A model generated the notes under the pieces. That model worked only from the letters and a program-made list of their open reading frames with translations. It was not told the origin of the DNA and did no database searches. Shown piece by piece: positions 26,004 to 35,789 of a DNA stretch of 64,000 nt. Position 1 is the stretch's first letter. Every line of letters begins with the position of its first letter. Source of the stretch: Vibrio sp. LaRot3 (lineage in GTDB: Bacteria > Pseudomonadota > Gammaproteobacteria > Enterobacterales > Vibrionaceae); contig NZ_JAPPTI010000001.1 of NCBI RefSeq assembly GCF_027587025.1, positions 992,001 through 1,056,000 of the forward strand, in the 5' to 3' direction. The position numbers were made by a program, and so were the translations under genes.

Positions 26004-27421
26004 TAGCCGATGTGCCCCACTGCATGTAAAACCCATACCAATACAAAGCTAAGCAACACACCTACCACACCTAAAATGACACCAACCCGCGCCATCTGGT
26101 TACTTTGTACATGACCTGTCGCGTGTGCCAATGCGTTAGGCGGTGTACTGATCGGCAGAGACATACCAAGCGAGGCCGCAAAAGTAACGACTAAAATCAG
26201 TGTGATCTCACCGCCAAGTGGCGCAAGCGACACCATAGAAGAGCCAAGCGCTGCCATAATCGGCATCAGCAAGTTCGCTGTTGCGGTATGAGACATAAAG
26301 TTCGCCATCACTAAACATAAGAATGCTGCGCCGAATAACACGATATAAGGTGAGAATTGATCAAACGGAATGCTATGAACCACCAGCTTAGCCAAGCCAG
26401 TTTTATCCAGTGCTAAACCAAGCGCAATACCGCCCGATACTAACCAAAGCACGTCCCAAGAAATTTTCTTCAAATCTTCTTTATTAATGATGCCGGTTAA
26501 AGAGAACACGGCAACAGGAATTAACGCCACCGTGTAAGAGTTCATACCGTGGGCAGACCCCATCAACCACAGTGAAATGGTCAAACCAAACGTAATGTAA
26601 ACCGCAATCGCTTTTGGCGTTTTTAAGAACTTACCTTTGATGTCCAAATTAATGGTTTTCTGCTCTGCCGAGTAAAGCTTGTCAATTAAGAACCAAGCCA
26701 GTGCCATCATCACAATCACGAATGGCACACCAAATGCCATCCATTCACCAAACGAGATGAAGTTGTCACCGACTAAGTATTTCAGAGCAATTGCATTTGG
26801 TGGCGTACCGATCGGTGTACCAATACCACCAATGTTAGCAGCGACAGGAATACACAATGCAAAAGCAATTCGCCCTGGGTCTTTAGGCCCAAAGACAGCA
26901 ATAACCGGCGTCAAAATAGAGAGCATCATCGCTGTGGTTGCGGTATTTGACATAAACATAGAGAACACAGCGGTAATCAGCATCAAACCCAGCATCACAT
27001 ATTTCGGATTGGTACCAAATGGCTTCAGTAACACACGCGCTAAGTTGACATCTAATCGATACTTGGTTGCCGCCATCGCCAAGAAGAAACCACCCAAAAA
27101 TAGCATGATGATTGGGCTGGCGAAGGTTGCCATGATTTCATTGTACTTTAGCAACTCACCGAAGTGCGCTTCACCTTGGTCTAGGCGGAAAAATATGATG
27201 CCTTTGTCAGACAGCATCAGAAGCTCTAAGACAATGATGACCACTGAGGTTGCGTAAATAGGAATGGGTTCGAATACCCAACAAAGAGCAGCGAGTAAAA
27301 AGATCGCGATAACTCGCTGCTGGAGAACGGTGATTCCTTCAAATGGAAACGCACTTAACGGCATTAAAAGAATCAGCAGTGGAATAACCACTGGTATGAT
27401 GTATTTCAAATAAGAACGCAT
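26003..27421 (-). CDS. DASS/SLC13 family sodium-coupled anion transporter
   Basis: 472-aa inner-membrane symporter related to INDY, which imports di- or tricarboxylates (or sulfate) with Na+. Two repeats are visible: MSNTATTAMM with SNT at 158-160 plus GTPIGTPPNAIAL, and MSHTATANL with SHT at 377-379 plus SLPISTPPNALA. In Vibrio INDY both motifs are SNT; here the second is SHT, which may change Na+ or substrate binding. First gene of an overlapping three-gene operon with the kinase and receiver. Substrate is unknown but a C4-dicarboxylate or citrate is most likely. Confidence 0.9.
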   Translation of the reverse strand: MRSYLKYIIPVVIPLLILLMPLSAFPFEGITVLQQRVIAIFLLAALCWVFEPIPIYATSVVIIVLELLMLSDKGIIFFRLDQGEAHFGELLKYNEIMATFASPIIMLFLGGFFLAMAATKYRLDVNLARVLLKPFGTNPKYVMLGLMLITAVFSMFMSNTATTAMMLSILTPVIAVFGPKDPGRIAFALCIPVAANIGGIGTPIGTPPNAIALKYLVGDNFISFGEWMAFGVPFVIVMMALAWFLIDKLYSAEQKTINLDIKGKFLKTPKAIAVYITFGLTISLWLMGSAHGMNSYTVALIPVAVFSLTGIINKEDLKKISWDVLWLVSGGIALGLALDKTGLAKLVVHSIPFDQFSPYIVLFGAAFLCLVMANFMSHTATANLLMPIMAALGSSMVSLAPLGGEITLILVVTFAASLGMSLPISTPPNALAHATGHVQSNQMARVGVILGVVGVLLSFVLVWVLHAVGHIG

Positions 27422-27587
27422 GACGCCACAACTCTTCCTGAGATTATATTAATAGCTTTTTATCATCCTCCTGTTTTGCAGCCAGAGTCTGGCGTTAGAT
27501 CAATGAAAATCAATTCATAATTCAAGCTGTTAGAAAAATGTGCTTCAAGTCAGGTTTTGTCTCTCTGTAATCCGTTGTTATATCACA

Positions 27588-27603
27588 ACGCAAACGTTTG
27601 CTT
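27588..27603. promoter_or_regulatory. PurR operator upstream of purT
   Basis: ACGCAAACGTTTGCTT matches the PurR consensus ACGCAAACGTTTGCGT at 15 of 16 positions, 62 bp before the purT start. purT is a PurR target in enterics, so repression by PurR with hypoxanthine or guanine is expected. Confidence 0.88.
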
Positions 27604-27664
27604 TTTGGTAAATATTCAGTAATATTCGTGGCAGTTTTTCCTATTTGCAGAAGAAAGGTTATCT

Positions 27665-28840
27665 ATGTTTGGTACCGCAACTCGTAAAAATGCTACTCGC
27701 GTTCTTCTACTTGGTTCAGGTGAACTTGGTAAAGAAGTCGCGATCGAATGTCAGCGCCTTGGTTTAGAAGTTATCGCTTGTGATCGCTATGCCGATGCAC
27801 CTGCAATGCAAGTCGCTCATCGCAGCCATATTATTGATATGCTGGACGGCGATGCGCTAGCGGCTCTGATTGAGCAAGAAAAACCGGATTATGTTGTACC
27901 TGAAATAGAAGCAATTGCGACAGACACGCTAGTCAAACTCGAAGCGCAAGGCTTGAACGTTGTCCCTACCGCTAACGCAACCAAGCTAACCATGAACCGC
28001 GAAGGCATTCGTCACCTTGCAGCAGAAGAGCTTAGCTTAACAACGTCACCTTACCGTTTCGCCGATAATTTTGAAGATTTCTCAGCCGCTGTAGAAGCGG
28101 TAGGAATTCCTTGTGTTTGTAAACCCGTAATGAGCTCATCGGGTAAGGGGCAAAGCGTAATTAAAACACCTGAGGACGTCGAAAAAGCATGGCAGTACGC
28201 TCAAGAAGGTGGTCGCACTGGCGCTGGCCGTGTGATTGTTGAAGGGTTTATTGACTTCGATTACGAGATCACCCTACTGACTGTACGCGCGGTTGATGGT
28301 GTTCACTTCTGTGCTCCGATTGGCCATAGACAAGAAGATGGCGATTACCGCGAGTCATGGCAACCACAAATCATGTCAGATACTGCTCTATCTCGTGCGC
28401 AAGATGCCGCAGGAAAAGTCGTTAACGCGCTTGGTGGTTACGGTATTTTTGGTGTCGAGCTATTCGTTAAAGGTGACACTGTCATCTTTAATGAAGTATC
28501 CCCTCGCCCACACGACACGGGTTTAGTCACTCTTATGTCGCAAGATATGTCTGAGTTCGCGTTACACGTTCGCGCCTTTACCAAACAGCCAATTGCCGCC
28601 ATAACACAATATGGCCCAAGTGCATCTGCGGTTATTCTTGGTCAAGGAACCTCACAAGATATTCAGTTTGAAGGTATGGCTGATGCAGTGTCAACACCTC
28701 AAACTCAACTGCGCCTATTTGGTAAGCCAGATATTGATGGCCGTCGTCGCCTAGGTGTGGCAATCACACGTCGTGATTCAATTGAAAACGCAGTCAATGA
28801 CGCGATCACGGCAGCCAACAAAGTAAAAGTCATTTATTAA
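27665..28840 (+). CDS. purT: Formate-dependent phosphoribosylglycinamide formyltransferase PurT
   Basis: ATP-grasp enzyme of de novo purine synthesis that makes formyl-GAR from GAR, formate and ATP, bypassing folate-dependent PurN. 391 aa, the usual length. Seen: N-terminal [17 protein letters not shown] for GAR binding, the ATP-grasp core with [13 protein letters not shown] and [16 protein letters not shown], and [15 protein letters not shown] at the metal site. Preceded by a near-perfect PurR box and AGAAAGG as RBS. Monocistronic with a terminator. Confidence 0.97.
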   Translation: MFGTATRKNATRVLLLGSGELGKEVAIECQRLGLEVIACDRYADAPAMQVAHRSHIIDMLDGDALAALIEQEKPDYVVPEIEAIATDTLVKLEAQGLNVVPTANATKLTMNREGIRHLAAEELSLTTSPYRFADNFEDFSAAVEAVGIPCVCKPVMSSSGKGQSVIKTPEDVEKAWQYAQEGGRTGAGRVIVEGFIDFDYEITLLTVRAVDGVHFCAPIGHRQEDGDYRESWQPQIMSDTALSRAQDAAGKVVNALGGYGIFGVELFVKGDTVIFNEVSPRPHDTGLVTLMSQDMSEFALHVRAFTKQPIAAITQYGPSASAVILGQGTSQDIQFEGMADAVSTPQTQLRLFGKPDIDGRRRLGVAITRRDSIENAVNDAITAANKVKVIY

Positions 28841-28862
28841 TACCGCCTTTACTCTCTAACAC

Positions 28863-28892
28863 AAAAACGCTTGCCAATTGGCAAGCGTTTTT
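28863..28892. terminator. Bidirectional terminator between purT and tpm
   Basis: A 13-bp perfect stem (AAAAACGCTTGCC with GGCAAGCGTTTTT) and AATT loop, T-runs on both strands, between convergent genes. Confidence 0.93.
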
Positions 28893-28904
28893 ATTTACTC
28901 GGAA

Positions 28905-29552
28905 TTAAGCTTGAATCAAATACACTTCTTCAGCAAAACGAGATAAGCCTTTTTTCGCAATCTTAGGATGATGTTCATCCGCATCATCGCGATATAACTT
29001 GGTGATCTGATACTCACCGAAGTGTTGATACACCTCATGCTCTGTCACAGAGAAAGGGGGCCCAGCCATTTCCTGTTGTGGGTAATCAAGTGTCACTAAA
29101 AGGATGCGCGCGCCCGGTTTAAGCACACTTTTGATTTTTTCAACGTAAGCGACTCGCATCTCTTCCGGCAAAGCGATCAAAGATGCGCGATCATAGACTA
29201 TATCAACTGGCCTGATCGGCGCAGTAAAATAGTCACCGACATAAATCGATAACTCATCAAACTGAAATAGCTCGTGTTGGCCATTAATTGGCGTCACCAT
29301 TGGCGTGTAAAAATGTTCAGAAAAAAATGCACGCACAGCAATGTTACTTAACTCCACCCCTTGCACATCTTCATGCTTCATCGCTAACCACACCAAATCT
29401 TCCGATTTACCACACAGTGGTACAAAAACTTGGTCATCACGTTGAGGTTGAGTCTCAGGCCAGTATTTAATGAGCAGAGGATTGACATCTTCTAGATGGA
29501 ATCCGATTTGGTTCGCTGCCCATTTGTTGTGCCAAAATTCTGGATCTTTCAT
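28905..29552 (-). CDS. tpm: Thiopurine S-methyltransferase
   Basis: SAM-dependent methyltransferase of the bacterial TPMT family, able to methylate thiopurines and, in several bacteria, tellurite or selenium compounds. 215 aa. N-terminal family motif [25 protein letters not shown]-binding [16 protein letters not shown], then [12 protein letters not shown], and [16 protein letters not shown]. Monocistronic; physiological substrate not known. Confidence 0.93.
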   Translation of the reverse strand: MKDPEFWHNKWAANQIGFHLEDVNPLLIKYWPETQPQRDDQVFVPLCGKSEDLVWLAMKHEDVQGVELSNIAVRAFFSEHFYTPMVTPINGQHELFQFDELSIYVGDYFTAPIRPVDIVYDRASLIALPEEMRVAYVEKIKSVLKPGARILLVTLDYPQQEMAGPPFSVTEHEVYQHFGEYQITKLYRDDADEHHPKIAKKGLSRFAEEVYLIQA

Positions 29553-29871
29553 TGTTATTCTCGGCTGACTTTTTGAAACGTAAGCCTATCGAAAAGCGAA
29601 TCAGAGATAAACAGCTTATTCAGATTAGGTTCAGAATCAGCGCTTATAATTGGAATCACTGTTTAGGGAACCAAGCATGAAATCTGGTTTCTAAACAGAC
29701 AGCAATGAGATGAAGCTCAAAATTTTAAACGGTTATTTTACATAGCCTTGATATTAAAAGTTTCACCCCCATTGATAATGTAGGACGACATCAAATTGTC
29801 CAACCGCCGCGCTTAGGCAGATTCTTTTTTAATGCCCTTTTTACTAAGCAACGCAAATCCGAGGAGAGTGA
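29553..29871. other. Intergenic region between tpm and relV
   Basis: About 320 bp separating divergent genes tpm and relV. It contains AAACCAG / CTGGTTT-like complementary segments near 29670-29695 but no strong hairpin, no recognisable operator and no ORF with a good start. A GAGGAGAG ribosome-binding site lies just before the relV ATG. Confidence 0.4.
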
Positions 29872-30648
29872 ATGAGCTTATTCCTACGTACAACGGCACT
29901 GATGCTTTTAATGCTCAGCCGTACTCCAGCCTTTGCCGCTGTACCTGTCGCTGCACCAAACAATGATGGCAGCCGTTCAGCTAACCAAAATCAAGTCTGT
30001 TCAAAAGCTTTCAAACATAATTTGAGCGGCCTCTATGGCATTCAATCTACTGCCGCAACACCTACTCAACCGTATTCCGATTTCGATATTCTCTACAGCA
30101 AATCGCACCAAGCTCAGTTTGAGCTAGAGACTATCTGTAAAAGCACCGCTCTACTCACTGGCACTAATGCTTACTTTGCTGGCATTAAGTCTTCTGACCG
30201 CGCACAGCAAAAAATCGCATTGGAGCTTGATGGTCAAGTAGATCGCATTACTGACTTAGCCCGCGCTACCATCGTTGCTGATGATGTCGCTAGCTTAATG
30301 GAAGTTTATGAAGTGCTAGAACGAGAGACCACGGTAGTAAAAGTAAAAAACCGCTTTAAAAAGCCCGCTCCATCAGGCTATCGCGATTTGAACCTACTGG
30401 TTCAGTTGCCAAAAACAAACCTTGTGGCGGAAGTACAACTGCATTTAAAAGCCATCGCTGATGTTAAATCTGGCCCAGAACATGATTTGTATGAGCAGAT
30501 TCAACAGATAGAACGCCGCGCTGATGTTGAAAAACGCGAAATCAATGAGTTCGAAGTCGCACAAATCAATAATATGCGCCGACAATCACGCCAGCTTTAT
30601 CAAGATGCGTGGCAACCCTACATCACTACTCACCTATCAGCAGCATAA
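29872..30648 (+). CDS. relV: RelV-type small alarmone synthetase (RelA/SpoT domain) with apparent signal peptide
   Basis: 258-aa RelA/SpoT-domain protein. Length, position near purT and residues match V. cholerae RelV, a (p)ppGpp synthetase; the two residues I recall as essential there (K107, E188) correspond to K106 and E187 here. EVQL at 187-190 is the synthetase E-x-Q motif, DRITDLARATIV and GYRDLNLLV are also typical; no hydrolase domain is present. The N-terminus (MSLFLRTTALMLLMLSRTPAFAA) looks like a cleavable signal peptide, odd for an enzyme needing ATP and GTP. Two cysteines (43, 89) could form a disulfide if exported. Confidence 0.85.
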   Translation: MSLFLRTTALMLLMLSRTPAFAAVPVAAPNNDGSRSANQNQVCSKAFKHNLSGLYGIQSTAATPTQPYSDFDILYSKSHQAQFELETICKSTALLTGTNAYFAGIKSSDRAQQKIALELDGQVDRITDLARATIVADDVASLMEVYEVLERETTVVKVKNRFKKPAPSGYRDLNLLVQLPKTNLVAEVQLHLKAIADVKSGPEHDLYEQIQQIERRADVEKREINEFEVAQINNMRRQSRQLYQDAWQPYITTHLSAA

Positions 30649-30655
30649 TAAGATG

Positions 30656-30686
30656 GAAAAATGGGGGCGGCTTCGCCCCCTTTTTT
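30656..30686 (+). terminator. Terminator after relV
   Basis: GGGGGCG pairs with CGCCCCC around a GCTT loop, followed by six T. It starts right after the relV stop, so relV is monocistronic. Confidence 0.93.
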
Positions 30687-30769
30687 GTACCCGAAAACTC
30701 CAATTAATAATTTTATCAATCCAACTTTTTGCAATCAGCTATAGTTAAATTAAACAACTATAAAATTTG

Positions 30770-31744
30770 ATGAATATGAAGATTTTGCGATTCGCACTTT
30801 GCCTTTCGCTGCTGCTTTCATCTGAAGTATATGCTGATAGCATCAACGACTACGGGCCATTAAAAACCTACGCTCAAGCCCCTTTGTTGACCAATGGGCT
30901 TGCTCCTCAAATACGTTCTGGATTTGCCATGCCACTCGATACGGTCGAACTGTATGGCACAGCAACCGCCGCCAGCATTTGGGCAAGAACCGAATACTAC
31001 ACCCTAGATTATTACCAAACCCAAATTGCCATTGGTGGTAAATGGCAGCTCACCGACACATGGCAGTTAGAGATGGGTTATCGTTGGAATTTTGCCGCGA
31101 ATAACTACCTCGACGGGCTTACCATCTCATTTCACGACTGGTTTAACATCGATCAAAATGGCCGTACTGAAGTGCACAAAGATAGATTTGTGATTGATAT
31201 GCCGATTTATGGCATTGAAGAAACCAACTTTAAAGGTTCAACCCTCAGCCAAGGTATCTACAGCTACTTACAGTATCAAATGTACCAGACAGAACATCAC
31301 GCTATTTCTGTCGGGGTAACCATTCACTATAGCGGGTTTGGTAGCGGGCTGTTTTATGGCAGTGATTGGGAACAAGCTCTCCAAGTAAACTATGGATTTC
31401 ACAACGGTAATCACGCCATTGATGCGATGGCGAGTATCACTTTTAGAGACTCAGACACCAATTTTGAATCTCTCCCCTACACAGACCAAAACTGGTCATT
31501 TGGCGCAAGTTATCGTTATCAGTGGTTTGAGAACCACTATTTGATTGCAGAAGCGATGTTTTTCCAACGGGTATCCGAAGGCGAAGATCAATTTGGTGAA
31601 ATGGCCTCAGAAGTGACCTTGGGTTATCGCTATCAACTCGAAAACTCTGCCATTGAGTTTTCTGCTAACGAAAACATCATTAATTATGATAACAGCACCG
31701 ATATTGCTTTCACGCTATCATGGCGATACCGATTTAGTGGCTAA
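30770..31744 (+). CDS. DUF3187 family protein, probable outer-membrane beta-barrel
   Basis: 324 aa from ATG 30770. A signal peptide (MNMKILRFALCLSLLLSSEVYADS) precedes a protein of alternating aromatic beta strands (YQTQIAIGGKWQLTDTWQLEMGYRWNFA, seen in pieces) that ends in FTLSWRYRFSG, typical of an outer-membrane barrel. The N-terminal GPLKTYAQAPLLTNGLAPQI fits DUF3187, whose role is unknown. No ribosome-binding site is obvious. It follows relV with a terminator between, so it has its own promoter. Confidence 0.8.
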   Translation: MNMKILRFALCLSLLLSSEVYADSINDYGPLKTYAQAPLLTNGLAPQIRSGFAMPLDTVELYGTATAASIWARTEYYTLDYYQTQIAIGGKWQLTDTWQLEMGYRWNFAANNYLDGLTISFHDWFNIDQNGRTEVHKDRFVIDMPIYGIEETNFKGSTLSQGIYSYLQYQMYQTEHHAISVGVTIHYSGFGSGLFYGSDWEQALQVNYGFHNGNHAIDAMASITFRDSDTNFESLPYTDQNWSFGASYRYQWFENHYLIAEAMFFQRVSEGEDQFGEMASEVTLGYRYQLENSAIEFSANENIINYDNSTDIAFTLSWRYRFSG

Positions 31745-31749
31745 CCGAT

Positions 31750-31776
31750 ATAAAAAAGCCTCGCTTATGCGAGGCT
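31750..31776 (-). terminator. Terminator of the spo0M gene
   Basis: An 8-bp stem (AGCCTCGC with GCGAGGCT, TTAT loop) followed on the minus strand by a T6 run. The plus strand lacks a T-run, so it mainly serves the minus-strand gene. Confidence 0.8.
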
Positions 31777-31796
31777 CAACAATAAATTTCAACTTA

Positions 31797-32540
31797 TTAA
31801 ATCGATAATACGCGTGACACAGCGGCACTAACTTCAGCATCTGAGGCAATTTTGCGTAAAGTGAACGAAACGTATTGATCACCACGTAAACCCAATGAGC
31901 GTTCGACTTCGGCCAAACAATGAACTTGCTCTCCCGCTAATACAAACGAAAGCTCTATCTCTTTCTTGTTCAAGAAACCACCACCGCGAAACTCTATTTC
32001 TTGGTAGCAGCCTGATTGAGACTTGAAGTGACCACCATTTAAATATCCTTTCTCAACGTCAGCTTTAACCATATTAAAACCGGCACTTTGTACTGCATTG
32101 ATTACCTTAGCAACAGCCGGAAGCGGAAGAATTTCAAGGTAATCTCTATCTTTAGGGTCAATGGCGAAATCAATGTCTAGCGTCGTTTCTACCCATACAT
32201 GGCACTGGTTTTTACTTGCGTTTAAAGCCGTGACTGGCGTTTCATCGTGCAGTCGAAGCTCAAATGGGATCTGTTTGGTTTCATTCGCTTGAATGACAAA
32301 TGGGGTCACAACTTGCAGTGCGCCCAGCGAAAAATCTTGATAGCTAACCCCGTTCTCACCTTCCACTTTCACTTCAGTACATAATTTCAATTGAATCGCG
32401 TCAATGGTCTGCTCGACGTCACCGCCTTTGATGTGAACGGTACCTTTTAGTAAGTCCCCCTGTGTGACAGACAGACTTTCCAGTACCGTATCTACTTTAG
32501 CTGCACCAATACCTAAAGAGGCCTTTAGTTTCCCAAGCAT
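31797..32540 (-). CDS. Spo0M/SpoIVFA-type arrestin-fold sporulation-control-like protein
   Basis: 247-aa member of the Spo0M family, which has an arrestin-like beta-sandwich. Start KLKASLGIGAAKVDTVLESL, then GDLLKGTVHIKGGDVEQTIDAIQLKL, is typical. The family was named in Bacillus, but non-sporulating gammaproteobacteria carry it widely; the role there is unknown, possibly stress- or envelope-related. No signal peptide. Monocistronic, convergent with DUF3187. Confidence 0.88.
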   Translation of the reverse strand: MLGKLKASLGIGAAKVDTVLESLSVTQGDLLKGTVHIKGGDVEQTIDAIQLKLCTEVKVEGENGVSYQDFSLGALQVVTPFVIQANETKQIPFELRLHDETPVTALNASKNQCHVWVETTLDIDFAIDPKDRDYLEILPLPAVAKVINAVQSAGFNMVKADVEKGYLNGGHFKSQSGCYQEIEFRGGGFLNKKEIELSFVLAGEQVHCLAEVERSLGLRGDQYVSFTLRKIASDAEVSAAVSRVLSI

Positions 32541-32732
32541 GAGCTCTTCCTTTATCTGTTTTGTTTATAATTCATCTTTGCCGATAGTTGCCCACCGAAG
32601 GGGTGAGTTCAAGTCATTACCGCCAATAGTGTGCTATACCACATTCAACTGCTCAGCTCTTACCCAATTCTTGCTTTTTCTCTTCATTTAAGTAACCATT
32701 TGTGTATTCAATTAAGTCTTTTTGTATAACTC

Positions 32733-33440
32733 ATGGCAACTCCGATATATCAACAAATCAAAAGCTACATTCTCAATAATATTGAATCGGGTACATGGCC
32801 AATTGGACATAGAATACCGACCGAACTCGATCTGACGGAGCAATTCTCAGTCAGTCGTATGACAGTAAACAAAGCCATTCGTGATCTGGTAAGTGAACAG
32901 CGATTACAACGAAAACCAAGGCTTGGCACTTTCGTATGCGCGCCCACTCATAAAGCAGAATCTCCATTGGTTGATATTCGAAACATCGCTGAAGAGGTAA
33001 AGGCTCGAGGTCATCGTTACCACAACACCATACAAGCGCAGCATCAAATAATCGCTGATGAAAACGTCGCCACTCGCCTTGGTGTTATGTTAGGCAGCCC
33101 TGTTTTTTACTCTGAAATCATCCACTTTGAAAACGATCATGCCATTCAGCTTGAATGCCGTTGGGTCAATATTGAGTTTGCTCCTGAATATCTAAAACAA
33201 GATTTCAGTCAAATTACGCCTACGCAGTATCTATTCGAGCATTGCCCCCTAAGTGCGATAGAACACAGTGTCGAAGCCATCATTCCATCAGCGTCTGTTC
33301 AGAAATCCCTACAAATGACATCTAATGACGCTTGTTTACAACTTAAACGTAGAACGTGGAGCGATCGTAATTTAGTCAGCTTTGCACTGCTTTACCACCC
33401 GGGATCTCGCTATAAATTAAGTTCTAAAGTTACCTTTTGA
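32733..33440 (+). CDS. hutC: Histidine utilization repressor HutC
   Basis: 235-aa GntR/HutC-family repressor of the hut genes, released by urocanate. N-terminal winged helix: IPTELDLTEQFSVSRMTVNKAIRDLVSEQR (two adjoining segments) and RKPRLGTFV. C-terminal UTRA ligand domain includes GSPVFYSEIIHFEN and LECRWVN. Immediately upstream, TTTTGTATAAC overlaps the start region and resembles half a HutC site, hinting at autoregulation. The 194-bp gap to spo0M carries the promoter. Confidence 0.93.
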   Translation: MATPIYQQIKSYILNNIESGTWPIGHRIPTELDLTEQFSVSRMTVNKAIRDLVSEQRLQRKPRLGTFVCAPTHKAESPLVDIRNIAEEVKARGHRYHNTIQAQHQIIADENVATRLGVMLGSPVFYSEIIHFENDHAIQLECRWVNIEFAPEYLKQDFSQITPTQYLFEHCPLSAIEHSVEAIIPSASVQKSLQMTSNDACLQLKRRTWSDRNLVSFALLYHPGSRYKLSSKVTF

Positions 33441-33517
33441 TATAGCATTTCATCCTATTTATTGATCACAATTTAGACACATCTAACTTGATCAAACCAG
33501 TTATCTGATTCAATAAT

Positions 33518-33529
33518 TTGTATATACAT
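33518..33529. promoter_or_regulatory. HutC-like operator before hutI
   Basis: TTGTATATACAT contains the perfect palindrome TGTATATACA at 33519-33528, matching the TGTA-N2-TACA form known for HutC in Pseudomonas. It lies 22 bp before the chosen hutI start, so the hutI promoter is likely HutC-repressed. It also argues against the TTG at 33518 as the hutI start. Confidence 0.65.
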
Positions 33530-33550
33530 TTAATTGTTTGGATTGATACT

Positions 33551-34780
33551 GTGCAGGATGCTCTACTCACCACTCACGAATACTGGCTTTCGAACGCTCG
33601 CTTAGTCACGATGGAGCATGGCGCTCTTGGCTATACCATCTCAGCGCCAACGACATTGCAAATCAAAGATGGCTATATTGAGTCTATTGGCCAATCTCTT
33701 CCAAGTACCCCATCTACGCAAATCATTGATTGTGCTCAGCGTCTAGTCGCTCCCGGCTTTATCGACTGCCATACACACCTCGTTTACGCTGGGAATCGCT
33801 CTAACGAGTTTGAAATGCGCCTTAACGGAATGAGCTATCAAGACATTGCTGCCAATGGGGGCGGAATCCTCTCTACCGTTAACGCGACCCGAGCTGCCAG
33901 TGAAGAACAATTGATTGAATCGGCGCTACCACGTTTAGATGGTCTACTTCGCTGCGGCGTGACCACAGTAGAAATCAAATCCGGCTACGGCTTAACGTTA
34001 CAAGACGAGCTCAAAATGCTCCGTGCCGCCAAAGCGTTGCAAGACCACCGTTTAGTCAATGTGTCCACGACATTGTTAGCAGCTCATGCTACGCCGCCCG
34101 AATACACAAATAATCCAAACGCCTATATCGACTATGTATGTAACGAAATCATCCCTGCGGTTAGCGAACAAAACCTCGCAACGAGCGTCGACGTGTTTTG
34201 TGAATCTATTGGTTTCAATCTCGCTCAAACCGAGCAGGTGTTTATTGCTGCCAAGCAACATGGCTTAGCGATTAAAGGGCACACCGAGCAGCTATCTAAC
34301 CTCGGTGGTTCTGCTTTAACAGCGAGATACCAAGGACTGTCGGTCGACCATGTAGAGTATCTGGATGAGCAAGGCGTCAAAGCCTTAGCCCAAAGCCCAA
34401 CGGTTGCGACGCTGCTTCCTGGTGCGTTCTACTTCTTAAAAGAGACCCAGCAGCCGCCTATTGAACTGCTTCGTCAGCATAAAGTTCCTATGGCAGTCGC
34501 CACCGATATCAACCCTGGTACGTCACCTTTCGCAGATTTAACTATGATGATGAATATGAGCTGCACTTTGTTTGGTTTAACACCAGAAGAAGCGTTACGC
34601 GGCGTAACATCCAATGCCGCGCAAGCTCTAGGATTAGCCAACCAAACCGGGCAGTTACGAGTTGGCTATCAGGCAGACATCGCTATCTGGGATATCGACC
34701 ATCCTGCCGACTTTAGTTATCTGCAAGGCGTGTCGCGACTACATGCGCGCATCGTCGGGGGAAAAATGGATTATGTCTAA
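33551..34780 (+). CDS. hutI: Imidazolonepropionase HutI
   Basis: Third step of histidine degradation: hydrolyses imidazolone propionate to N-formimino-L-glutamate. Amidohydrolase fold with metal ligands in [12 protein letters not shown], the KSGYG segment, KGHTEQ and [10 protein letters not shown]. Start set at GTG 33551 (409 aa), with TTGGA about eight bases upstream; the longer TTG frame at 33518 would place the start inside the operator. Its last codons overlap hutG by 8 bp. Confidence 0.94.
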   Translation: MQDALLTTHEYWLSNARLVTMEHGALGYTISAPTTLQIKDGYIESIGQSLPSTPSTQIIDCAQRLVAPGFIDCHTHLVYAGNRSNEFEMRLNGMSYQDIAANGGGILSTVNATRAASEEQLIESALPRLDGLLRCGVTTVEIKSGYGLTLQDELKMLRAAKALQDHRLVNVSTTLLAAHATPPEYTNNPNAYIDYVCNEIIPAVSEQNLATSVDVFCESIGFNLAQTEQVFIAAKQHGLAIKGHTEQLSNLGGSALTARYQGLSVDHVEYLDEQGVKALAQSPTVATLLPGAFYFLKETQQPPIELLRQHKVPMAVATDINPGTSPFADLTMMMNMSCTLFGLTPEEALRGVTSNAAQALGLANQTGQLRVGYQADIAIWDIDHPADFSYLQGVSRLHARIVGGKMDYV

Positions 34781-35768
34781 CCTGACCACCCAACAAGAGT
34801 TTCATTGGCAAGGGCGTGTTGACGAAGAAGACGGCGCGCTTGGCAAACGAATCCATAGCGTGATTAAAACCATGCAAGTTGACCAGCTCCAACCTTACCA
34901 CAATGCAGTCAGCATTTTAGGCTTCGCATGTGACGCCGGCGTGGCACGCAATAAAGGACGAATTGGCGCGCGTAAATCGCCAGATCTTATTCGTCGTGCG
35001 CTAGCAAACATGGCATGGCATAAAGAAAGTGCGATTATCGATCTTGGTAACATCGTGTGCGAAGATGATCTACTTGAACAAGCCCAATTGCAATGCGCTG
35101 ACGTTATCGCAACCGCACTTCGCTCTACTCCTGTCATCACTCTTGGTGGTGGTCATGAAGTCGCGTGGGCGTCTTTTTTAGGTTTAGCCCGTTACTTCGA
35201 TTTTTTAAACCCAAACAAAGCCCCGCGCATCGGCATCATCAACTTCGATGCCCATTTTGACTTACGCGCCTTTGAACATCCGCAAGTTGAAGTAAAGCCA
35301 AGCTCTGGCACTCCATTTAATCAAATTCATCACTATTGCGATCAAAAACAATGGCCATTTCACTACGCCTGTTTAGGAGTCAGCCGAGCCAGCAATACCA
35401 AAGCGTTGTTTGATAAAGCGGATGAACTTGGCGTGTGGTACGTAGAGGACAAAGATCTGTCTCATCTCAACCACGTTTATCACCTTACCCAACTGCAACA
35501 CTTTATCGATAACTGCGATTACATCTATCTAACCATCGACTTAGATGTATTCCCGGCGGCCATTGCTCCAGGAGTGAGCGCACCGGCAGCCAGAGGCATT
35601 AGCCTCGACACTATCAATCTATTTCTAGAACGTATCCTACATTACAAGAAAAAGTTGGTGATTGCCGATATCGCCGAATACAACCCCACCTATGACGTGG
35701 ATAGTCAAACCGCGCGTTTGGCGGCAAGGTTGTGTTGGGATATCGCCAATGCCTTCTCAGAAAAATAG
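34773..35768 (+). CDS. hutG: Formimidoylglutamase HutG
   Basis: Hydrolyses N-formimino-L-glutamate to glutamate and formamide, the final step in this version of the pathway. Arginase/ureohydrolase family with Mn ligands in [19 protein letters not shown] and TIDLDVF. 331 aa from ATG 34773 ([10 protein letters not shown]), which overlaps the hutI stop; the longer frame from 34662 lies within hutI and is not real. Confidence 0.95.
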   Translation: MSNLTTQQEFHWQGRVDEEDGALGKRIHSVIKTMQVDQLQPYHNAVSILGFACDAGVARNKGRIGARKSPDLIRRALANMAWHKESAIIDLGNIVCEDDLLEQAQLQCADVIATALRSTPVITLGGGHEVAWASFLGLARYFDFLNPNKAPRIGIINFDAHFDLRAFEHPQVEVKPSSGTPFNQIHHYCDQKQWPFHYACLGVSRASNTKALFDKADELGVWYVEDKDLSHLNHVYHLTQLQHFIDNCDYIYLTIDLDVFPAAIAPGVSAPAARGISLDTINLFLERILHYKKKLVIADIAEYNPTYDVDSQTARLAARLCWDIANAFSEK

Positions 35769-35789
35769 AGAATAACAAGGAGTCTTCTC

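Noticed and set aside
26679..27257. 192-aa plus-strand frame antisense to the DASS transporter
   Set aside because: A long antisense frame due to codon composition of the membrane-protein gene; the sense strand has clear SLC13 motifs and the antisense product has no sensible fold.
34662..34772. Extended N-terminus of HutG inside hutI
   Set aside because: The first 37 residues come from the hutI coding region in another frame; ATG 34773 gives the proper HutG start and an ordinary 8-bp overlap.
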